Counted from the stretch's first letter, positions 14,807-28,499 are shown. The stretch is 64,000 nt of DNA from Leptoclinus maculatus (GCA_032191485.1 JAVDOI010000003.1:19780149-19844148), one strand, 5' to 3'. Made by a program: numbers and translations. The notes: generated from the sequence alone by a model not told the origin.

Positions 14807-17800
14807 ATGTCTCAGCTGTCTGTGCTGCTGCCTTTGACAGGTGAGCCGCTCTTCTTCTTCTTCTTCTGTTTTATTTGGTCTGTCCTTCTTGTGTATTTGA
14901 TGACGGATTCATGTGTTCTTTCTTTTTATCTGCAGGTCTTTTCTTCTTGATCTCCTCAACGTCTGGATCAGAATCCAGCGGTCAGTCCTGAATGTTTCCT
15001 GTTTTTTTTCTTTCTTTTTTCCTGAACCTAACTAAGTAAATTAATGTAATTTGTATGTGTTCTTCTTCTTCTTCTTCTTCTTCTTCTCCTCCTCCTTCTT
15101 CTACTTTTACTTCTTCTTCTTCTCTTTGATGAATTGTTTCTGTTGGCTCTCAGAAACACGTAGAGGTAACTTTAAACTTCTCTGTATGACTCCTTGTTGA
15201 TCCTCAGAAGTTGTTAATTTTGAGCCTGAATCATGAAAAATGTCTGAAGCTCTGTTTCTCTCTAATAGATTAAACAGATGAAAAGCTCCTTTCATCCAAA
15301 GTCAAAGAGACGATTTATGATCCTGAATAATAATATCATAATTCTGACTCTCTCTCATGAATAGTATTATGTAACAGTAAACCTGCTTTTTAAAAATCAT
15401 TTTTAAATGTAACATATTCAAATATATATATATTTTTCAGTTTCTTTTATTTTCTTTAGCTTTTAACATGAAAACAAAGACTAAAGCTTGTAGAGGCCAA
15501 ATGTTCCCCTCAGAATTTAGACACTAAATGCATAAATGTGTTGCACTATATCCGTACCGTTAGCATAATTCTCCTCACACGTTAGCAAGGCAGATCGATA
15601 ACAAATGAACTGATCAACAAAAAGGTGATCGACCCACAATCTAAGGAAGCATAATCTAGGGACTAACGTTATCGTAAACCTTAAAAGTGATGCAAGACTT
15701 CTTTACGTCTCTAATTGTTGTACGTCGCTCTGGTAACGTGAACTCCAGCGGTCACAACAACAAGCGATCGTGAACGTTAACGTTAGCTTATGTTTATTTA
15801 TATGCAATCGGACACTTCTGTAATTTTGTATTGACTTTTGGCTTTCTGTTTCTGAGGGCTAACCGCTAACATTAGCCTGTTGCTGTTTGCTGGCTCACTA
15901 GTTTTAAGCCTTGGTTATACTTTCCATAAAGACGCTGCTGGGAAATCAATATAATTATTCTTGTAATTGTTATCTTTGTTGTTGTTTTTATTATAAAATT
16001 GTCACACATATTTTGTGATATGTATATGGACGGAGGTTTTGTATATAATTAATGTATCTTTAAGGATATGAGGATCCATTTTATTTAGATATAGAAAAAC
16101 CTGAAATAGAGAAAAATCACAAAGAAAGTACAACAAAACTTAAAGACAAACAGTACAGATGTATTTACTTGAGTCCCTCTGATGTCGCTGTGTGTTATTG
16201 ATCAGTGCCGTACCCGGTGACCTGTGTGACCCGTGGAGCCGACCTGGTGGAGGACGGCGTGGAGGTCTTGTGTCCTCCAGACTGCACCCAGTGGAGGGTG
16301 TCGGTGTTCGGGACGGGGATCTACGCCTCCGTCTCCTCCGTCTGCGGAGCTGCCGTCCACGGGTGGGTCGATCGTTTTCGGACCCCTTTATTTTAGCTTT
16401 CTTGGCGTCCTCGTTTCACACTCGTCACACTAAAGCAGATCTCTGTGCTGATTGGTGGAAGTCAGGCTCGTCAGGCAGGTTAGCTGGAGGTTTGCGTAGC
16501 CGGACAGACACGTGGATCAAAGACTCTGTGACCGACAGCAGCTGCAGATGTGACATAATAAGGAGTCCTGCTGTCTGCTGAACCTCGACTAAACACCAAC
16601 ACCACGAAGGAATGTGCAGCGCTGAAGGATTAAGCTCTCAACCCTGAATGACCTCCTCCTTCCTCTGCCGAGGGCCACGGGGGGGGAAACTCCTCCACTG
16701 CCTCACATCTCTTCTTCCTGTCCTCTCTGCTTTAGTTTCACACACTTCCCTCTGAAGTCTGAATCTCTTAAACCGTATCGAACAATGCTTCCTGTTCTCA
16801 GATCCGGGGTCAGTCCGGGGACACCATTGTTTTTATTCTACTTTCATTATAATAAGGATTATGTGTCCTTTCCTTTATCATCTTATTTATATATTACAAC
16901 TTATTGTGGTCTGTTCTGGCTGCCATGTGTCATGTTGGCCAAAGCACAAAAATGTCATGAATGTCATAAATGTATCTTTTTAAAAGCGTAAATATTTCTA
17001 AATTCTTCTCAATTAAAAAGATATTCTCTCCCCATCACGTTTTAACAGTGAAATACAAAAAACAACTGATTTAAGATAATTTGATCTGATCACTAAACCA
17101 TCAGGTAGCACCGGGAGGAGCTTGACAGACAGCATCGTCATCCAATCACGACAGCGACTTTCATTCCATCTTTGATATTTTAAGTTGAATATTTAAAGTC
17201 ATCATGTCACAAGTCGTTTATTTTCTTTCAAGTCACGTTTCAAGTCATAAAAACAGAGACACGAGTCGACTCGAGTCCACATCTCTGGGACGGAGTCAGG
17301 CTAGCTGTTTCCCTCCATTTCCAGTCTTTATGCTAAGCTACGCTAACCTGCTGCTGGCTTTGACTTTACGTTTTATTGGACAGACGTGAGAGTGTTATCA
17401 ATCTGAACATTAACTCTCAGCTAGAAAGCAAAGTGTATTTCATAAAAATGTCAAACTGTTGCTTTAACACAGAAACTAATGTAGTAAAACATGTTAAACA
17501 CACAACAATTAGCACAATAAAACATCAACAGTCTGAAAAAGTTGACGAAAGATTAACATGAAAACATCACTTTGAACTCGTCTGTAAAAATTAAGTCAGT
17601 TGGTCTCTTGAGACGTTTTGCTAAAAGAACTCATATTCTCTCTGCAGAAAATACAATCTGTCAGTTTTTAATACCAGATTTGTGTATTAATGAATAAATA
17701 ATATGTACAGATAACTCGTGACTTTTTAAAAGTCTTCCTCAGATCATTCAGTCATATTCCACGAGATTATCTTCCATATTGTCAGACTTCTTTTAATCAA

Positions 17801-20800
17801 TATTCATTGAAAGTTATCGTTATTCAACAAAACAAATGAAAGGATTCATTGTGAAGCATCTTAACTTTTAAACATAAACTTCTATGTAAATTGTACATTT
17901 CTCTACATTTTGTGTTTATGATTAATGTTGAAACTTTGAAATATGTAATCTAACTTTTTATCCCTTTTTCTATATTTAAGTATTGATGTCTAATGTTTCT
18001 TAAATCCTTACTGTCTTTTCGTATACGTGTTTTTTGTAAGTCTGTTGTATTAAATATGAATAACATAAGAAATATTAATAACAAGTCCGTTGTTTGATTA
18101 AATCTATAACACTTGTTTTAACACACTCTTAATTTGTTTGTTTATCATATTTGATTTTAAGTTTTGATATTTTTTTCAGCTTAAATTATTGCACTTGTAT
18201 GCACAAACGTAGAATCAGAAGCAGAATAATGTTGATCAGCCGATGAACAGTTTAAACGTTTGATGTTCTGACCGTGTCTCGGCTCTTCAGGGGGGTTCTG
18301 GGTTGGTCCGGCGGCCTCGTCAGGGTTCACAAGCTGCAGGGACGACACAACTACATGAGCTCCTACGCACACGGCATCCAATCACAGGCCCTGTCCCGCT
18401 GGACCGCCTCCTTCAGCCTCACCAGTAGGTCGGAGCCCGTTTTGTTCATCCGATCGATCGGATTGTTGATTGATTAGTTTATTGTCCTGTGAAGTTTAAT
18501 CATTTTGGGTTATTGGTCCGGAAAAAAACAAGATATTTGAAGTCACATTGGACATTTTTTGGTGTCCTCAGCTGCTTTTATGTCTTTCATAAAACAATCT
18601 CAACTCAAGGTCCGAGCTTGTTCTGGAGCTTTCAACAGTACCTCACCGTCTTCATCAGCTGATGGAGTTTTCTTCGTTGTTCAAACTTGAGCACTTTAAG
18701 GACTTTTTGACCACGTTGGTTTAAAAGTTGAAATTGGATCTTGACCTCATAATCAGCAGTTTGACCAACAACTCAAGGTCCACTTACTCACTTGTTTAGT
18801 AGCTTTCAACCAGTAGATGGAGTTAATACATGCTGTGTAAGTAGAGTAGTTCTAAAGGGTCAGGGTTTACAGCTTGTTGTGGAGTTCCACCGCCCCCGAG
18901 TGGAAAAACAAGCCGCTTAATGCAGCTTTAAATGTTTATTTCCTCTCAATACCGTGTACTATACAAATATATCAATATTAATAATACTCCATCATCATTA
19001 ACATCTTTGTCCAAAGGTTAAACTGGGAAACTGCTTCACTGAAATGAAGGAAATCTACCAGATATGATTGATGTTTGTTCATTAAATATACTTTAATATA
19101 CAAAACTAATTAGCCAAACCTGTGTGTGTTTGCGTGTGTGTGTGTGTGTGTGAGACCAGAGCCTGTTAACGTCCCACTGGAGTTGACCAGTGAGACCAGT
19201 ACCACATCTCTGCCTGCAGCAGCACTACCAGGTAATGATACATATTATTACATCATTAAAAAGTATGTTATTTAAAGAGCTGTGCAACAAATCAATTAAT
19301 TTCCTGAATCAACTAACGTAAAAGCTGTTCCAGAACCAAGAAGAACCAACATTACGTTACAAAAAAGAAATGCAGAAAATGATCAGATTACAAAAGAAAT
19401 CTGTTCATGCTGGTGATTATTGAAGAATGCTGTTATTTGAATTCCAGCTTTGTTTTGGAAATTTACAGTAATGACACAGAAGTAAAGAAACACTTTTCCT
19501 GTTTTTTTCTTCTTCTTTCCTGAAGCTTCCAGACACAACAGGAGTGTGATGTTTCCACCAGACATACTGTGTTACCCTAGCTGACCTGTGTGTGTGTGTG
19601 TGTGTGTGTGTGTTGCAGCAAAGAAACCACTGAAGAAGCCGTCAGTGAAGAAAGCTCTGACAGGCGGAAATAAAGGTAAACTGTGTGCTCGGTGTATTTT
19701 ATATTTTGGACTTTAAAACAATCTTAGTTCATGTTCAATCTTTTAATCTTGTGTGTGTGTGTGTGTGTGTGTGCAGACTGTCAGATGGATATCGCCATGG
19801 TGATCGACAGCAGTAACAACATCGGGCAGCGGAGGTTCAACCTCCAGAAGAACTTTGTCACCAAATTGGCGGCCATGTTGAGAGTCGGATCAACAGGGCC
19901 GCATATAGGACTGATCCAAGCCAGGTGAGACACACAGACACACACACACACACACAGGTAAGGGTGTAAATAATGAACATATTCAGAATCCAAAATAGAA
20001 AATAAAATATGAGTATTAAATAAAATTTCCAGAAAATGCTCAAGAAAATAAATTCCAAAAGTTTTTAATTATCTGCTTTAAAGTTTACTTAAACATAAAT
20101 TGTGCTTTAGAGTGTGTTATGGATGAAGCATTAAGTTGTTCAATTTTACTCATTTAGGGACTAGCTACTTAGCTAGCTAGCTTGCTAATTCCTTGCTGCT
20201 TTCATGCTACGGTTATAGAACATCAAAAGCAATTCCTTCTACTTCTTCAGCTAAATAAACTCTTTCAAAAGCCTCTTGGATCAGCTGGAAAATGCATCGT
20301 CACAAAGTTGAAAATGGCTGTTTTTCTTTTTAGAGATACGTGGTTTTCACGGGACTTTTACTTGAAGTACATGTTGCTCATAATACTTTTATACTTTTAC
20401 TTGAGACAACATTTTCAACTGGCGTGTCTTTCACCTGGATTGCGTTTGCAGTGATTCTCCCAGGACTGAGTTCTTACTGACCAACTACACTCAACCTAAA
20501 GAGCTGCTGTTTGCCATCAAGGAGCTGGCCTACCTGGGAGGAGACACCAACACAGGTAACACACACACACACACACAACATAAAGCATTGATGAGTCACT
20601 AACCTTTGAAGATGATCCCTAAAGCAGCCCTTTGAAGAAGTAAAGACAAAATGTCTTACTTTCCTGGTCTGAAGTTGTAGTCCTCACATAGGCATATAAG
20701 AGAACTCACATACACACACACAAACATGCATGCATCCCTGCTGTGACCGTATTGACTTGATTTATAGTGTTTTCTCTTTTAAAGCGTCTCTTTAACTGGT

Positions 20801-23758
20801 TTCTCTTGTCGTTGCAGGTAAAGCCATCATGCACGCGGTGGAGACCTTCTTCACCCAGGAGAACGGGGGTAGGCGGGGTCACCCTCGGGTCATGATGGTG
20901 CTGATCGACGGCTGGCCGTCTGACGACCTGGAGCGGGCGGCCATGTTGGCCAGAGAGTCCGGCATCAACGTCTTCCTGGTGTCTGTGGCCAAACCGGCGC
21001 CCGAGGAGCTCGCCATGGTGCGAGACAAGGACTTCATGAAGAAGGTGCCCGTTTTATTCACATCTTCTCTCATTTATTAAACATACGTATGTAATGTACA
21101 CGACCGTTTTCTAAAAGTTATGAATCAGATGTTATATTGATGAGCAATAACAACTATTCTAACAGAGTTTAATTCAGACACCAAATGTTTTATTCACATG
21201 TGAAATGATTCAGACTTCCTCACAGGGTCACATGACAGATTACTGTTGAATCAGTTTGATTATTGATCAGAAAATATTGATTGAAGAGGTTTAAACTGTG
21301 ATTAGTTCAGATGGTATAATAGTGCTAAATAGACAAACCTTCTGTTTCTATTGTGAAGTCTGAAGAAGTTAACTCCAGCTTGTTCTGGGCTGCTTTTATC
21401 GTGAAACTGATTTCTTCTCTTTTTCTTCTGTTGCTCAGAGGATCTTTGTCTCTTTTAGGCCATGTCCATACTACTCCGGTTTCGGCCATCCACACGAAAA
21501 CGCAACCCGGAGTTTTCAAACTTATCCGTCTTCGGGAGCGTTTTCAAACGTATCTGTTTTCAGTGCTCGAAAACGCCGGCGTAGTGTGGACGCTCAGTGT
21601 AAACGTAGCAAAACATATGCGTTTCCAAATGGAAACGGAGTAATGTGGATGTAGCAAGAGTTGAACCATTGAACAGCGTTTAGTTCTCCGTCTACTAAAC
21701 TAAACATCTGTTAGTAAAGAGACTTTTTACCAGATAAAAGACGTGTAGAGTCTGAAACGTTTTGGTGTTTCTCTTCTTCCTGCAGGCGGTGTGTAAAGAT
21801 AACGGTTTCTTCAGTTATTCCATCCCCAGCTGGTTCAGCACCACTAAACACGTCAAACCTCTCGCTCAGAAGCTCTGCTCTCTGGACAGCCTGCTCTGCA
21901 GTGAGACACAACTACAACACAGCACTCAGCACCACGACACGGTTCAGTTCAGCCTCTCACTGTGTTAGGACTGTTAGAAATTCAACATTTGCTTCATGCA
22001 GTTGGATTTTAATACTGTTCTAAGACAGTTGTTGTTAGCTTAGCATTAAGATGGGGTAACAAAGCTCTGTCATTAACACGTTTTATCTTGTTTTGTTTAA
22101 TTCGTAAAAAGTTTCTTACCATCAGCCCAACGTTTACTTCGTCCGCCTTATTTCTGCGTAAAATTACGTCAACCCTTTATCCAAGTACTTCTGACTTGAG
22201 GGGGCCTTCACATGAATTTTCTCAGTCATTAAATACTTTTTCCGATTATTCCGACGCCACATAAATGCAGCACAAGTGAAATGTGGTTGTAGTGGGCGAA
22301 GCTAGAGAAAAGGTCAGGAGGTCACAGAAATCCTTGTATTTCTGAGGAGGATTTAATTTCCACAGCAGATTTCCTGACAGACTGGACCTGCAACAAGTCC
22401 CACAAGTCATAGAACATGTTGTATTACCAAATGATATGGTTCCTGCACAGTTCTTGGTGGTAAAATAAGTTGAGTGCTAAGCTGAGGAAATGTTGATGTG
22501 TGTTCTTAAGGTAAAACCTGCTACAACTCGGTGAACATCGGGTTCCTCATCGACGGTTCTTCCAGCGTCGGGGAGGGAAACTTTCAGCTGGTCCTGGACT
22601 TCCTGACGGAAATCACCAGAAGCTTTGACGTCTCGGACGTGGGAGCTCGCGTCGGTCAGCTTCACAATATGAAAATGAACTGATTTATTGATTCATTGAT
22701 TCATTGACGAGCCGATTAGCCGGCTGACTGTGTGTTGGATGTCCAGGTGCGGTGCAGTTCACCTACGATCAGAGGCTGGAGTTTGGCATGTTTGACCACT
22801 CCGACAAAGAGGACTCCATCAACGCCCTGAGGAGGATCCCCTACATGAGCGGAGGAACGGCCACTGGAGCCGCCATCAGCTACACCACCCAGAACCTGTT
22901 CAGGTAGCAACACACCTGAATACATTACAACACACCCAACCAGGTTTTAATCATTTAAAGGGCCAGTGTGTCACATTAAGGGGGATCTATTGGCAGAAAT
23001 GGTTTATAATATTAGAAGTATTAAATATTAGAAAATCATTCTCCTACTCGCTTGGCCCACGGGAGAAGTTTCAGTTGGTTGCAGTTTACATCCTCACCAC
23101 TAGAAACTGGTTTTTTTTCTACCATGTTAGTCACGTCAAAACCCCTGAAAGTTGCTGACTAAATGACAAAATGTTTGCCTGCGTAAAAACAACAACATTT
23201 GAATCGAAAATTTTCACAGAGAAAAAGAGAAAATTGAGATTTAAAAATGAACTCTGAAGTGCTGGAAACTCCCTGCAGGGAAATGTGACCAAATCCTGAA
23301 GTGGTGTTCTGATTGTTGAAGTTTCTTTCAGCAGGATTCATCGTGTCCGAAGGAGAAAAAAACACAAACACCTGAATTAGATTTGTTTGTTTTTCTTCAC
23401 CAGGCGGACGGGACCAGGACGTAACTTCCTCATCGTGGTGACAGACGGCCAATCATACGACGACGTCAGACTTCCAGCGATGGCTGCACAGAGACAAGGT
23501 GCGTGTTGAAATAAAGGAAAAACAGCAGCAGCTTGTGTTCACTTCTTACACAAATGTCCTGTTTCACCCATCCACCAATCACCAGGCATCACCATGTACT
23601 CGGTGGGCGTGGCCTGGGCACCCCTGGACGACCTCAAAGCGATGTCATCAGAGCCGAAGGAAAGCCACACCTTCTTCACCAGGGAGTTCACCGGCCTCGC
23701 CGAGTTGGTCCCTCTGCTGGTCCGAGGCGTCTGCCGAGACTTCACAGAGAACAACTAA
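14807..23758 (+). CDS. coch: Cochlin, complete coding region, 14 coding exons, 553 aa predicted
   Basis: Cochlin is a secreted matrix protein of the inner ear and other tissues. Coding exons: 14807-14840, 14936-14980, 16206-16362, 18291-18424, 19160-19231, 19619-19675, 19777-19924, 20452-20555, 20818-21044, 21786-21900, 22511-22654, 22747-22903, 23404-23498, 23586-23758. All phases join and sum to 1662 nt; human cochlin is about 550 aa. Residues 1-22 form a hydrophobic signal peptide. An LCCL domain follows (about 27-122) with the signature YASVSSVCGAAVHGGV and paired cysteines. A basic linker (exons 5-6, KKPLKKPSVKK) leads to vWFA1 (about 167-345; MIDAS-like DSSNN at 177, lacking the last Ser of DxSxS). 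Then come a Cys-containing joint and vWFA2 (about 372-545; intact DGSSS at 379), ending RDFTENN. The N-terminal start is chosen because it is the first ATG after the acceptor and opens a signal peptide. The exon at 19160 has a poor, GT-rich polypyrimidine tract, so that border is the least certain. Confidence 0.96.
14981..16205. other. coch intron between the signal-peptide and LCCL exons
   Basis: Holds CTT/TTC-rich pyrimidine runs (15061-15122) and otherwise AT-rich unique-looking DNA. I see no further exon. Confidence 0.6.
16363..18290. other. coch intron splitting the LCCL domain
   Basis: Mostly unremarkable AT-rich DNA. About 17291-17360 contains a minus-oriented copy of a short dispersed repeat ('tttccagtctttatgctaag') also present near 38.5, 43.7 and 55.9 kb. 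No exon is visible. Confidence 0.6.
21455..21655. mobile_element. MITE-like element in coch intron
   Basis: About 200 bp bounded by imperfect inverted ends: 'gtccatactactccggttt' on the left, and a right end whose reverse complement reads 'atccacattactccgtttcc'. The interior is rich in cgaaaacg/aaacg words. This looks like a miniature inverted-repeat element inserted in the intron between the two vWFA regions. Family not identified. Confidence 0.55.
22965..23135. repeat. Dispersed teleost repeat fragment
   Basis: 'aaagggccagtgtgtcacatt' followed about 100 bases later by 'agtttcagttggttgcag' and 'ctcaccactagaaac'. I recognise this arrangement as a common teleost short repeat. It lies in the coch intron before exon 23404-23498 and is non-coding. 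Confidence 0.5.
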
Positions 23759-24112
23759 GAACACACACTCACACACACACACATGTTTGTACTTCTATAC
23801 TAGTGATGACAAACGTAACTCAAGCCTAAAAATCTGAACCCTCAAAACAGCCTGACAATGAAAGAGAAAATATCTTTGATTTACAAAATATCCCCACTTT
23901 GAGGGTAGAGAAATATGTATATGTCCTCACAAAGAATACAAGTACACATTTGTACTTCTATACTCGACATAATTTGCCAAGACACTAATTCTAAAACCAA
24001 GTCTTAACCCTTAAAAAGCCATTTTAAGACGAAAAAACTAAATAAAATGTTGTTTTCAAAATGTCCTCACTTTGCAGGCAGAAGATCAGGTCCCCACAAA
24101 GATAGAAATACG

Positions 24113-24163
<51 letters not shown>

Positions 24164-24165
24164 TA
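23759..24165. repeat. coch 3' UTR with LINE-tail-like repeat and (CA)n
   Basis: Two 'tgtacttctatac' words, 'tccccactttgagg', 'aaaatgtcctcactttg' and 'ggtccccacaaagata' run into a (CA)n tract at 24115-24161. This resembles the 3' tail of a common fish retroelement (LINE or SINE). Since it begins within about 25 bases of the coch stop, it is probably transcribed as part of the 3' UTR. Confidence 0.55.
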
Positions 24166-25250
24166 TATATACTGTATACATATACCAACTAGTACTGATA
24201 CATACACATGTATATAAAATACATAGAAAGACACGCATATATCATCAACGCATCATCATCAACAATAGAAACAATATAAACCAAAATCATTCACTTTTCA
24301 CTGAACAGTCCAGTGTGTTTGATTCTGTAATCAGATGTATTTTAGTAAATTGAAGTACAACAAAGAAACTAGTGAAAATACTCAAATTTATATCTTCTGT
24401 ATTTGTATTTTAAAAACATTACTGAATTGATTTGGTTAATTTTAACCCAGATAACTTTAAAAAGAACCATAATCAGCACTAATTTGAAGCGGAAGAATCT
24501 AATTTACATAAAATAGATTCTGACTATAAAATAAAAACCTGCTGGATCCTCTAATGAACTGCAAATTAAAGAGAAAGCAATGTGATACTGGATACTGTAA
24601 TTATGAATTTTAAGAATCTCATAATCAATAATAAAATATAGTTTTTTGAGAACGGTATCTAGTAATTACAAAATAAAGATGTTGTGATTATGAAATATAT
24701 TACTCTTGATGAGATTTGTATGTTTTTATTATTAGATCTGTATCTTCTATTATTTTGGGATTATGAGATCTTTATCTTGTATTTACGATAATGATCTCGT
24801 AAATACAAGATTTTATTTAGAATATTATTGAACAGAAAGCTTAAACTAATCTGTTATAATCAAGATGAAAATATTCTGCAAAATAAACAAAAATACGCCA
24901 ACAATTCTGAAATCATCTCATTGTATTCGCATTTCATTTTTTGATAATTTTCAGATTTTTATCATGAAACACAAATCAAATGACTTGTTAACAGAAACAT
25001 CTTTCTTTCTTTGTTCTAATCTTTAAGCTCCATCCTTGTTTACGTTGTAATCATCCCGATGTACATTTGCCAAACACGTTGATTTCTTATGGTTTGTATG
25101 TTTCTTTGCTTTTGGGAAACAGGCATCATACTTTAAGAAAAGATATAAAACATTTATAAATCAGATTTCCTGTCTCTGTGTAACTGATGGATGTTAAATG
25201 CTGATTCTGTCCTTTTTCTGTATTTATTACCTCTTTTCTTTGAGTCTCTC

Positions 25251-25256
25251 AATAAA
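25251..25256 (+). terminator. coch: coch poly(A) signal
   Basis: AATAAA followed by GT-rich sequence (about 25275-25295, ccagtgatgtttgttc). It would give a 3' UTR of about 1.5 kb of AT-rich sequence with no other gene in it. Confidence 0.65.
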
Positions 25257-25331
25257 GAATAGTTATTTTTACAGCTTGTCCAGTGATGTTTGTTCAGATA
25301 GCTGAAGCTCAAACTCTTAGACGAGGACGCT

Positions 25332-25345
25332 GCGCCCCCTGGTGC
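25332..25345 (-). promoter_or_regulatory. CTCF-consensus-like site (minus orientation)
   Basis: The minus strand reads GCACCAGGGGGCGC, 13 of 14 positions of the vertebrate CTCF core CCASYAGRKGGCRS. It lies 75 bases after the coch poly(A) signal. Motif match only; occupancy unknown. Confidence 0.45.
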
Positions 25346-26093
25346 CCAAACAGCACATTACAAGACAACAAAGTGAGTCCTGAGAGAAGAATCCGATGCA
25401 GACAAAACTGTGTCCACATTTCACATCTGTTGATTCTCATTAGGGCCCGAGCTCCGACGTAGTCGGTACGAGGACCTATTGTATTTGTAATGTTTATTAT
25501 TCTTATTATTATTATCGTACCAGTTTCGTCGCAAAAAAGAGGAGCTTGGGAAACTGGAAATGTTGCAAAATTTGGCACGCAAGCCAGAATTTGCGAAAAT
25601 TGCATTCTGATTGGGGTGTCCAGCCGCGGTATGAAATATTGGCTCGATAGCGCCCCCTGTTGAGTAGCCCCAACACCAGGTTTCACCTAGCTGTATGAAA
25701 TTTGGTAGGTATGTGGAAGTTGATGGGACGTACAAAAAATGCTCTTGGAACTTTTCACTAAACCAAACAGGAAGTCGGCCATTTTGAATTTTATGACGTT
25801 ATTGGACCGTTTCAAGGTGTCATACTGTAATGAACTCCTCCTAGAGATTTAACCCGATCAACTGCAGATTTGGTCAGTATGCTCTTGAGACCTTGGCAGT
25901 GAAATGTTACTCAAAGATCAAAAAGTTATCGAACGATGTATCCGTGGCGTGGCGTCAAAAAAACACCATTCGCCGCGAAACAGGAAGTAGTTGTAAATTG
26001 GCCGTACATTGTCTAATCTGCTCCAAATTTCTCATATGTCATAACACCCTGACCCGGAACACATCTATATGAGAATTTAGAATCATAGTAATA

Positions 26094-26107
26094 GCGCCAC
26101 CTAGTGG
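26094..26107 (-). promoter_or_regulatory. CTCF-consensus match inside repeat (minus orientation)
   Basis: The minus strand reads CCACTAGGTGGCGC, a full 14/14 match to CCASYAGRKGGCRS. It is part of the repeated element, so it may be a side effect of that element's consensus. Motif match only. Confidence 0.4.
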
Positions 26108-26400
26108 CAACCGGAAGTTGTACGTTGTGTTCTTTGACATCCTGCTCCTCACAGATTAATCAGATCCCTCTAAAGTTTTGTCAGAAAAGCCTTAAGACCT
26201 TGATAATGCTTCGTTGAGAAGATTGTAAGAAGTTGTCGAAGGGCGGCGACGTGGCGGCTCGGCGAATTTTGATCCTTCGCCATGAACGAATAAATTGATG
26301 TAACTCGACTCCACATCATCAGATCTTTACCAGATTTCACTTGTTTGATATGACTCCAGTCCTGAAGACATCTGCAGGCCAATTTTTAATCATAGTCATA

Positions 26401-26414
26401 GCGCCACCTACTGG
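26401..26414 (-). promoter_or_regulatory. Second CTCF-consensus match inside repeat (minus orientation)
   Basis: The minus strand reads CCAGTAGGTGGCGC, a full 14/14 match, about 307 bases from the previous one and in an equivalent position of the next module. A decayed relative occurs near 27650. Confidence 0.4.
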
Positions 26415-28499
26415 TAACAGTAAGTTAAAGTCTTTATACTTTGGCTTGTTTCTCTTAGCAGGTAAATCAGATCAACATCAAATTAGTTCCACACAAATAT
26501 AAGAAGTTCATAATGCCAGTTCATGAAGCTTTTGATGTTTCGTCGAACGCCGTTGCCGTGGCGACGCAGTCTTCGCCGTGAAGAACGAAGGCAATTTTGA
26601 GAGGCTAAAAATGCTCGAAACATAATCAAACTTGGCATTCACATTTAAAGCCCAAAATGTAGTTACAAAATATGGTTTTAATGCTTCAGAGTGGCAAATT
26701 GCCTCAATAGCGCCCCCTACAAAATTTCAAAGAAGCAGCCCTCGCAGTACGTTTCACAAAGATTTACAGAACTTGGTAGGCACATGTATCACATGTGGAC
26801 TTAAAATAAAGTCTCTTGGGGCCATGCCCTAAACCCAACCGGAAGTCAGCCATTTTGAATTGTTTATGAATTTCTAGTGTCGTTTTTGTCATTTCCAGGC
26901 GCTGCACTTTAACGAACTCCTCCTAGGGAAATAATTGAATCAACTTCAAATTTGGTCAGAACAATCTAAAGACCTTTGTGATGAAAAGTTACTCAAAGCT
27001 TGTTGTTTCGTGAAAAGCCGTCGCCGTGGCGACGCATTCTTCGCCATGAAACATTAAGGTGTTTTTGAGGGGCTAAAAATGCTCATAACATAACCAAACT
27101 TGTCACACACATTTAAAATCCTGAATGTAGTTATCTGGTGTGATTTTAATGCTTCAGAGTGGCAAATCGGCTCAATAGCGCCCCCTACAAAATTTCAAAG
27201 AAGCAGCCCTCGCAGTATGTTTGACCTAGATGTATAAAATTTGGTAGGAACATGTATCACATATGGACTTAAATAAAAGTCTCTTGGGGCCATGCCCTAA
27301 ACCCAACCGGAAGTCAGCAATTTTTAATTTTGTATGAATTTCCTGTGTTTTTTTGGCAATTTCCAGGTGCTTTACTTTAACGAACTCCTCCTAGGGAATT
27401 AATCAGATCAACTTAGAATTTGGTCAGAACAATCTAAAGACCTTAGTGATTAAAAGTTACTAACAGCTTTAGGTTTCATCGAACGACGTGGATATGGTGT
27501 GGCAGTCATTTTAGATGGTTCACCATCATCCATCAAGCTGTTGTAACTCGACGGTACTTTGTCAAAACTGTCCCAAACTTGACATGCTTGATGACTGTCA
27601 TGACTTTAGGACTTCTGCATGCCAATATTAACTCATAGTCATAGCACCACCTACTGATTAGCACGGACGTAAGCAGGATTCTATAATTACAGCGGCCCAA
27701 ATACTGAACTTATTGAAAGGGTTTGTGGGCACACCATGAGAAAAAGACTCCTCTGATCTAAATACGTGCATACTGAGATGCTTGAAGAACAAAAGTTAGA
27801 TAACAGTGGTTCTCAAACCATGTCAGTGGGCATTAGTATAAATGATCTGTCCAGAGCTTCTACATGAGAATCAGGTTAAATGTTACAATGAATGCTTCAC
27901 ACTACAATCTAAAGTTACAGAAGAGCTTAAAATGAAAACAGTGTTAGATTAAAGTGTTCAAGTAAAAGCAAATGACGCTACTGTTCTGTTAACTTTCATG
28001 CAAGTCCAAATACAATCAGCAGGACACTGCAGGGAGTTGAACCCCATCCCAGTAAACCGACAGTCTGTTATGTTACAAACACTGAAGCGCATTCACGCAC
28101 ATTCATTTTCTTAATGATCTTAACAGGCTTACATTCATGATTGTATCGGTGGTACACTCAAAACATTTGAGGCTTGAGACCTGGCAACGTGATCTTGCTA
28201 CGCTGCTGGTCGACGCGGGAAACATCATCCAACTCGTGCACGCAGTGTGTGACGGTCACAGAAACGCACGGCCGCGTCAACCACAGTCCCGCCAGTACCC
28301 TCGACGTGCGTGAAGTTGCGAGGGCCCGCCAATGCTGCTTGCAGCTTTAATTATGCTTGAATCTGTTTACATATGAATGCATCAAGTAGAGCATCTCAAC
28401 ATTTTTATTTAAAAAGTTGAAATGTTAAAATATTATTTCTACATTTTGATTCATCAAGAGTATTTTTCATAATTTCTAACTTTCCATCTGTTTTTTCTT

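Larger units (their letters stand above)
25440..28351. mobile_element. 2.9-kb internally repeated dispersed element bounded by GGGCCCG
   Basis: The left end is 'tagggcccgagctccgac'. The right end is 'cgagggcccgccaatgctgc' followed by 'ttgcagctttaatt'; the shared GGGCCC and CGAG words make short inverted ends. The interior consists of diverged tandem modules carrying 'tagcgcccccta', 'ggaagtcagccattttgaat' and 'cgaactcctcctaggga'. Two modules are 468 bp apart (26711 and 27179) with long near-identical stretches. I recognise the terminal 'gggcccg...gcagctttaat' pattern as a common teleost repeat but cannot name it. No open reading frame of note, so non-autonomous. Confidence 0.65.
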
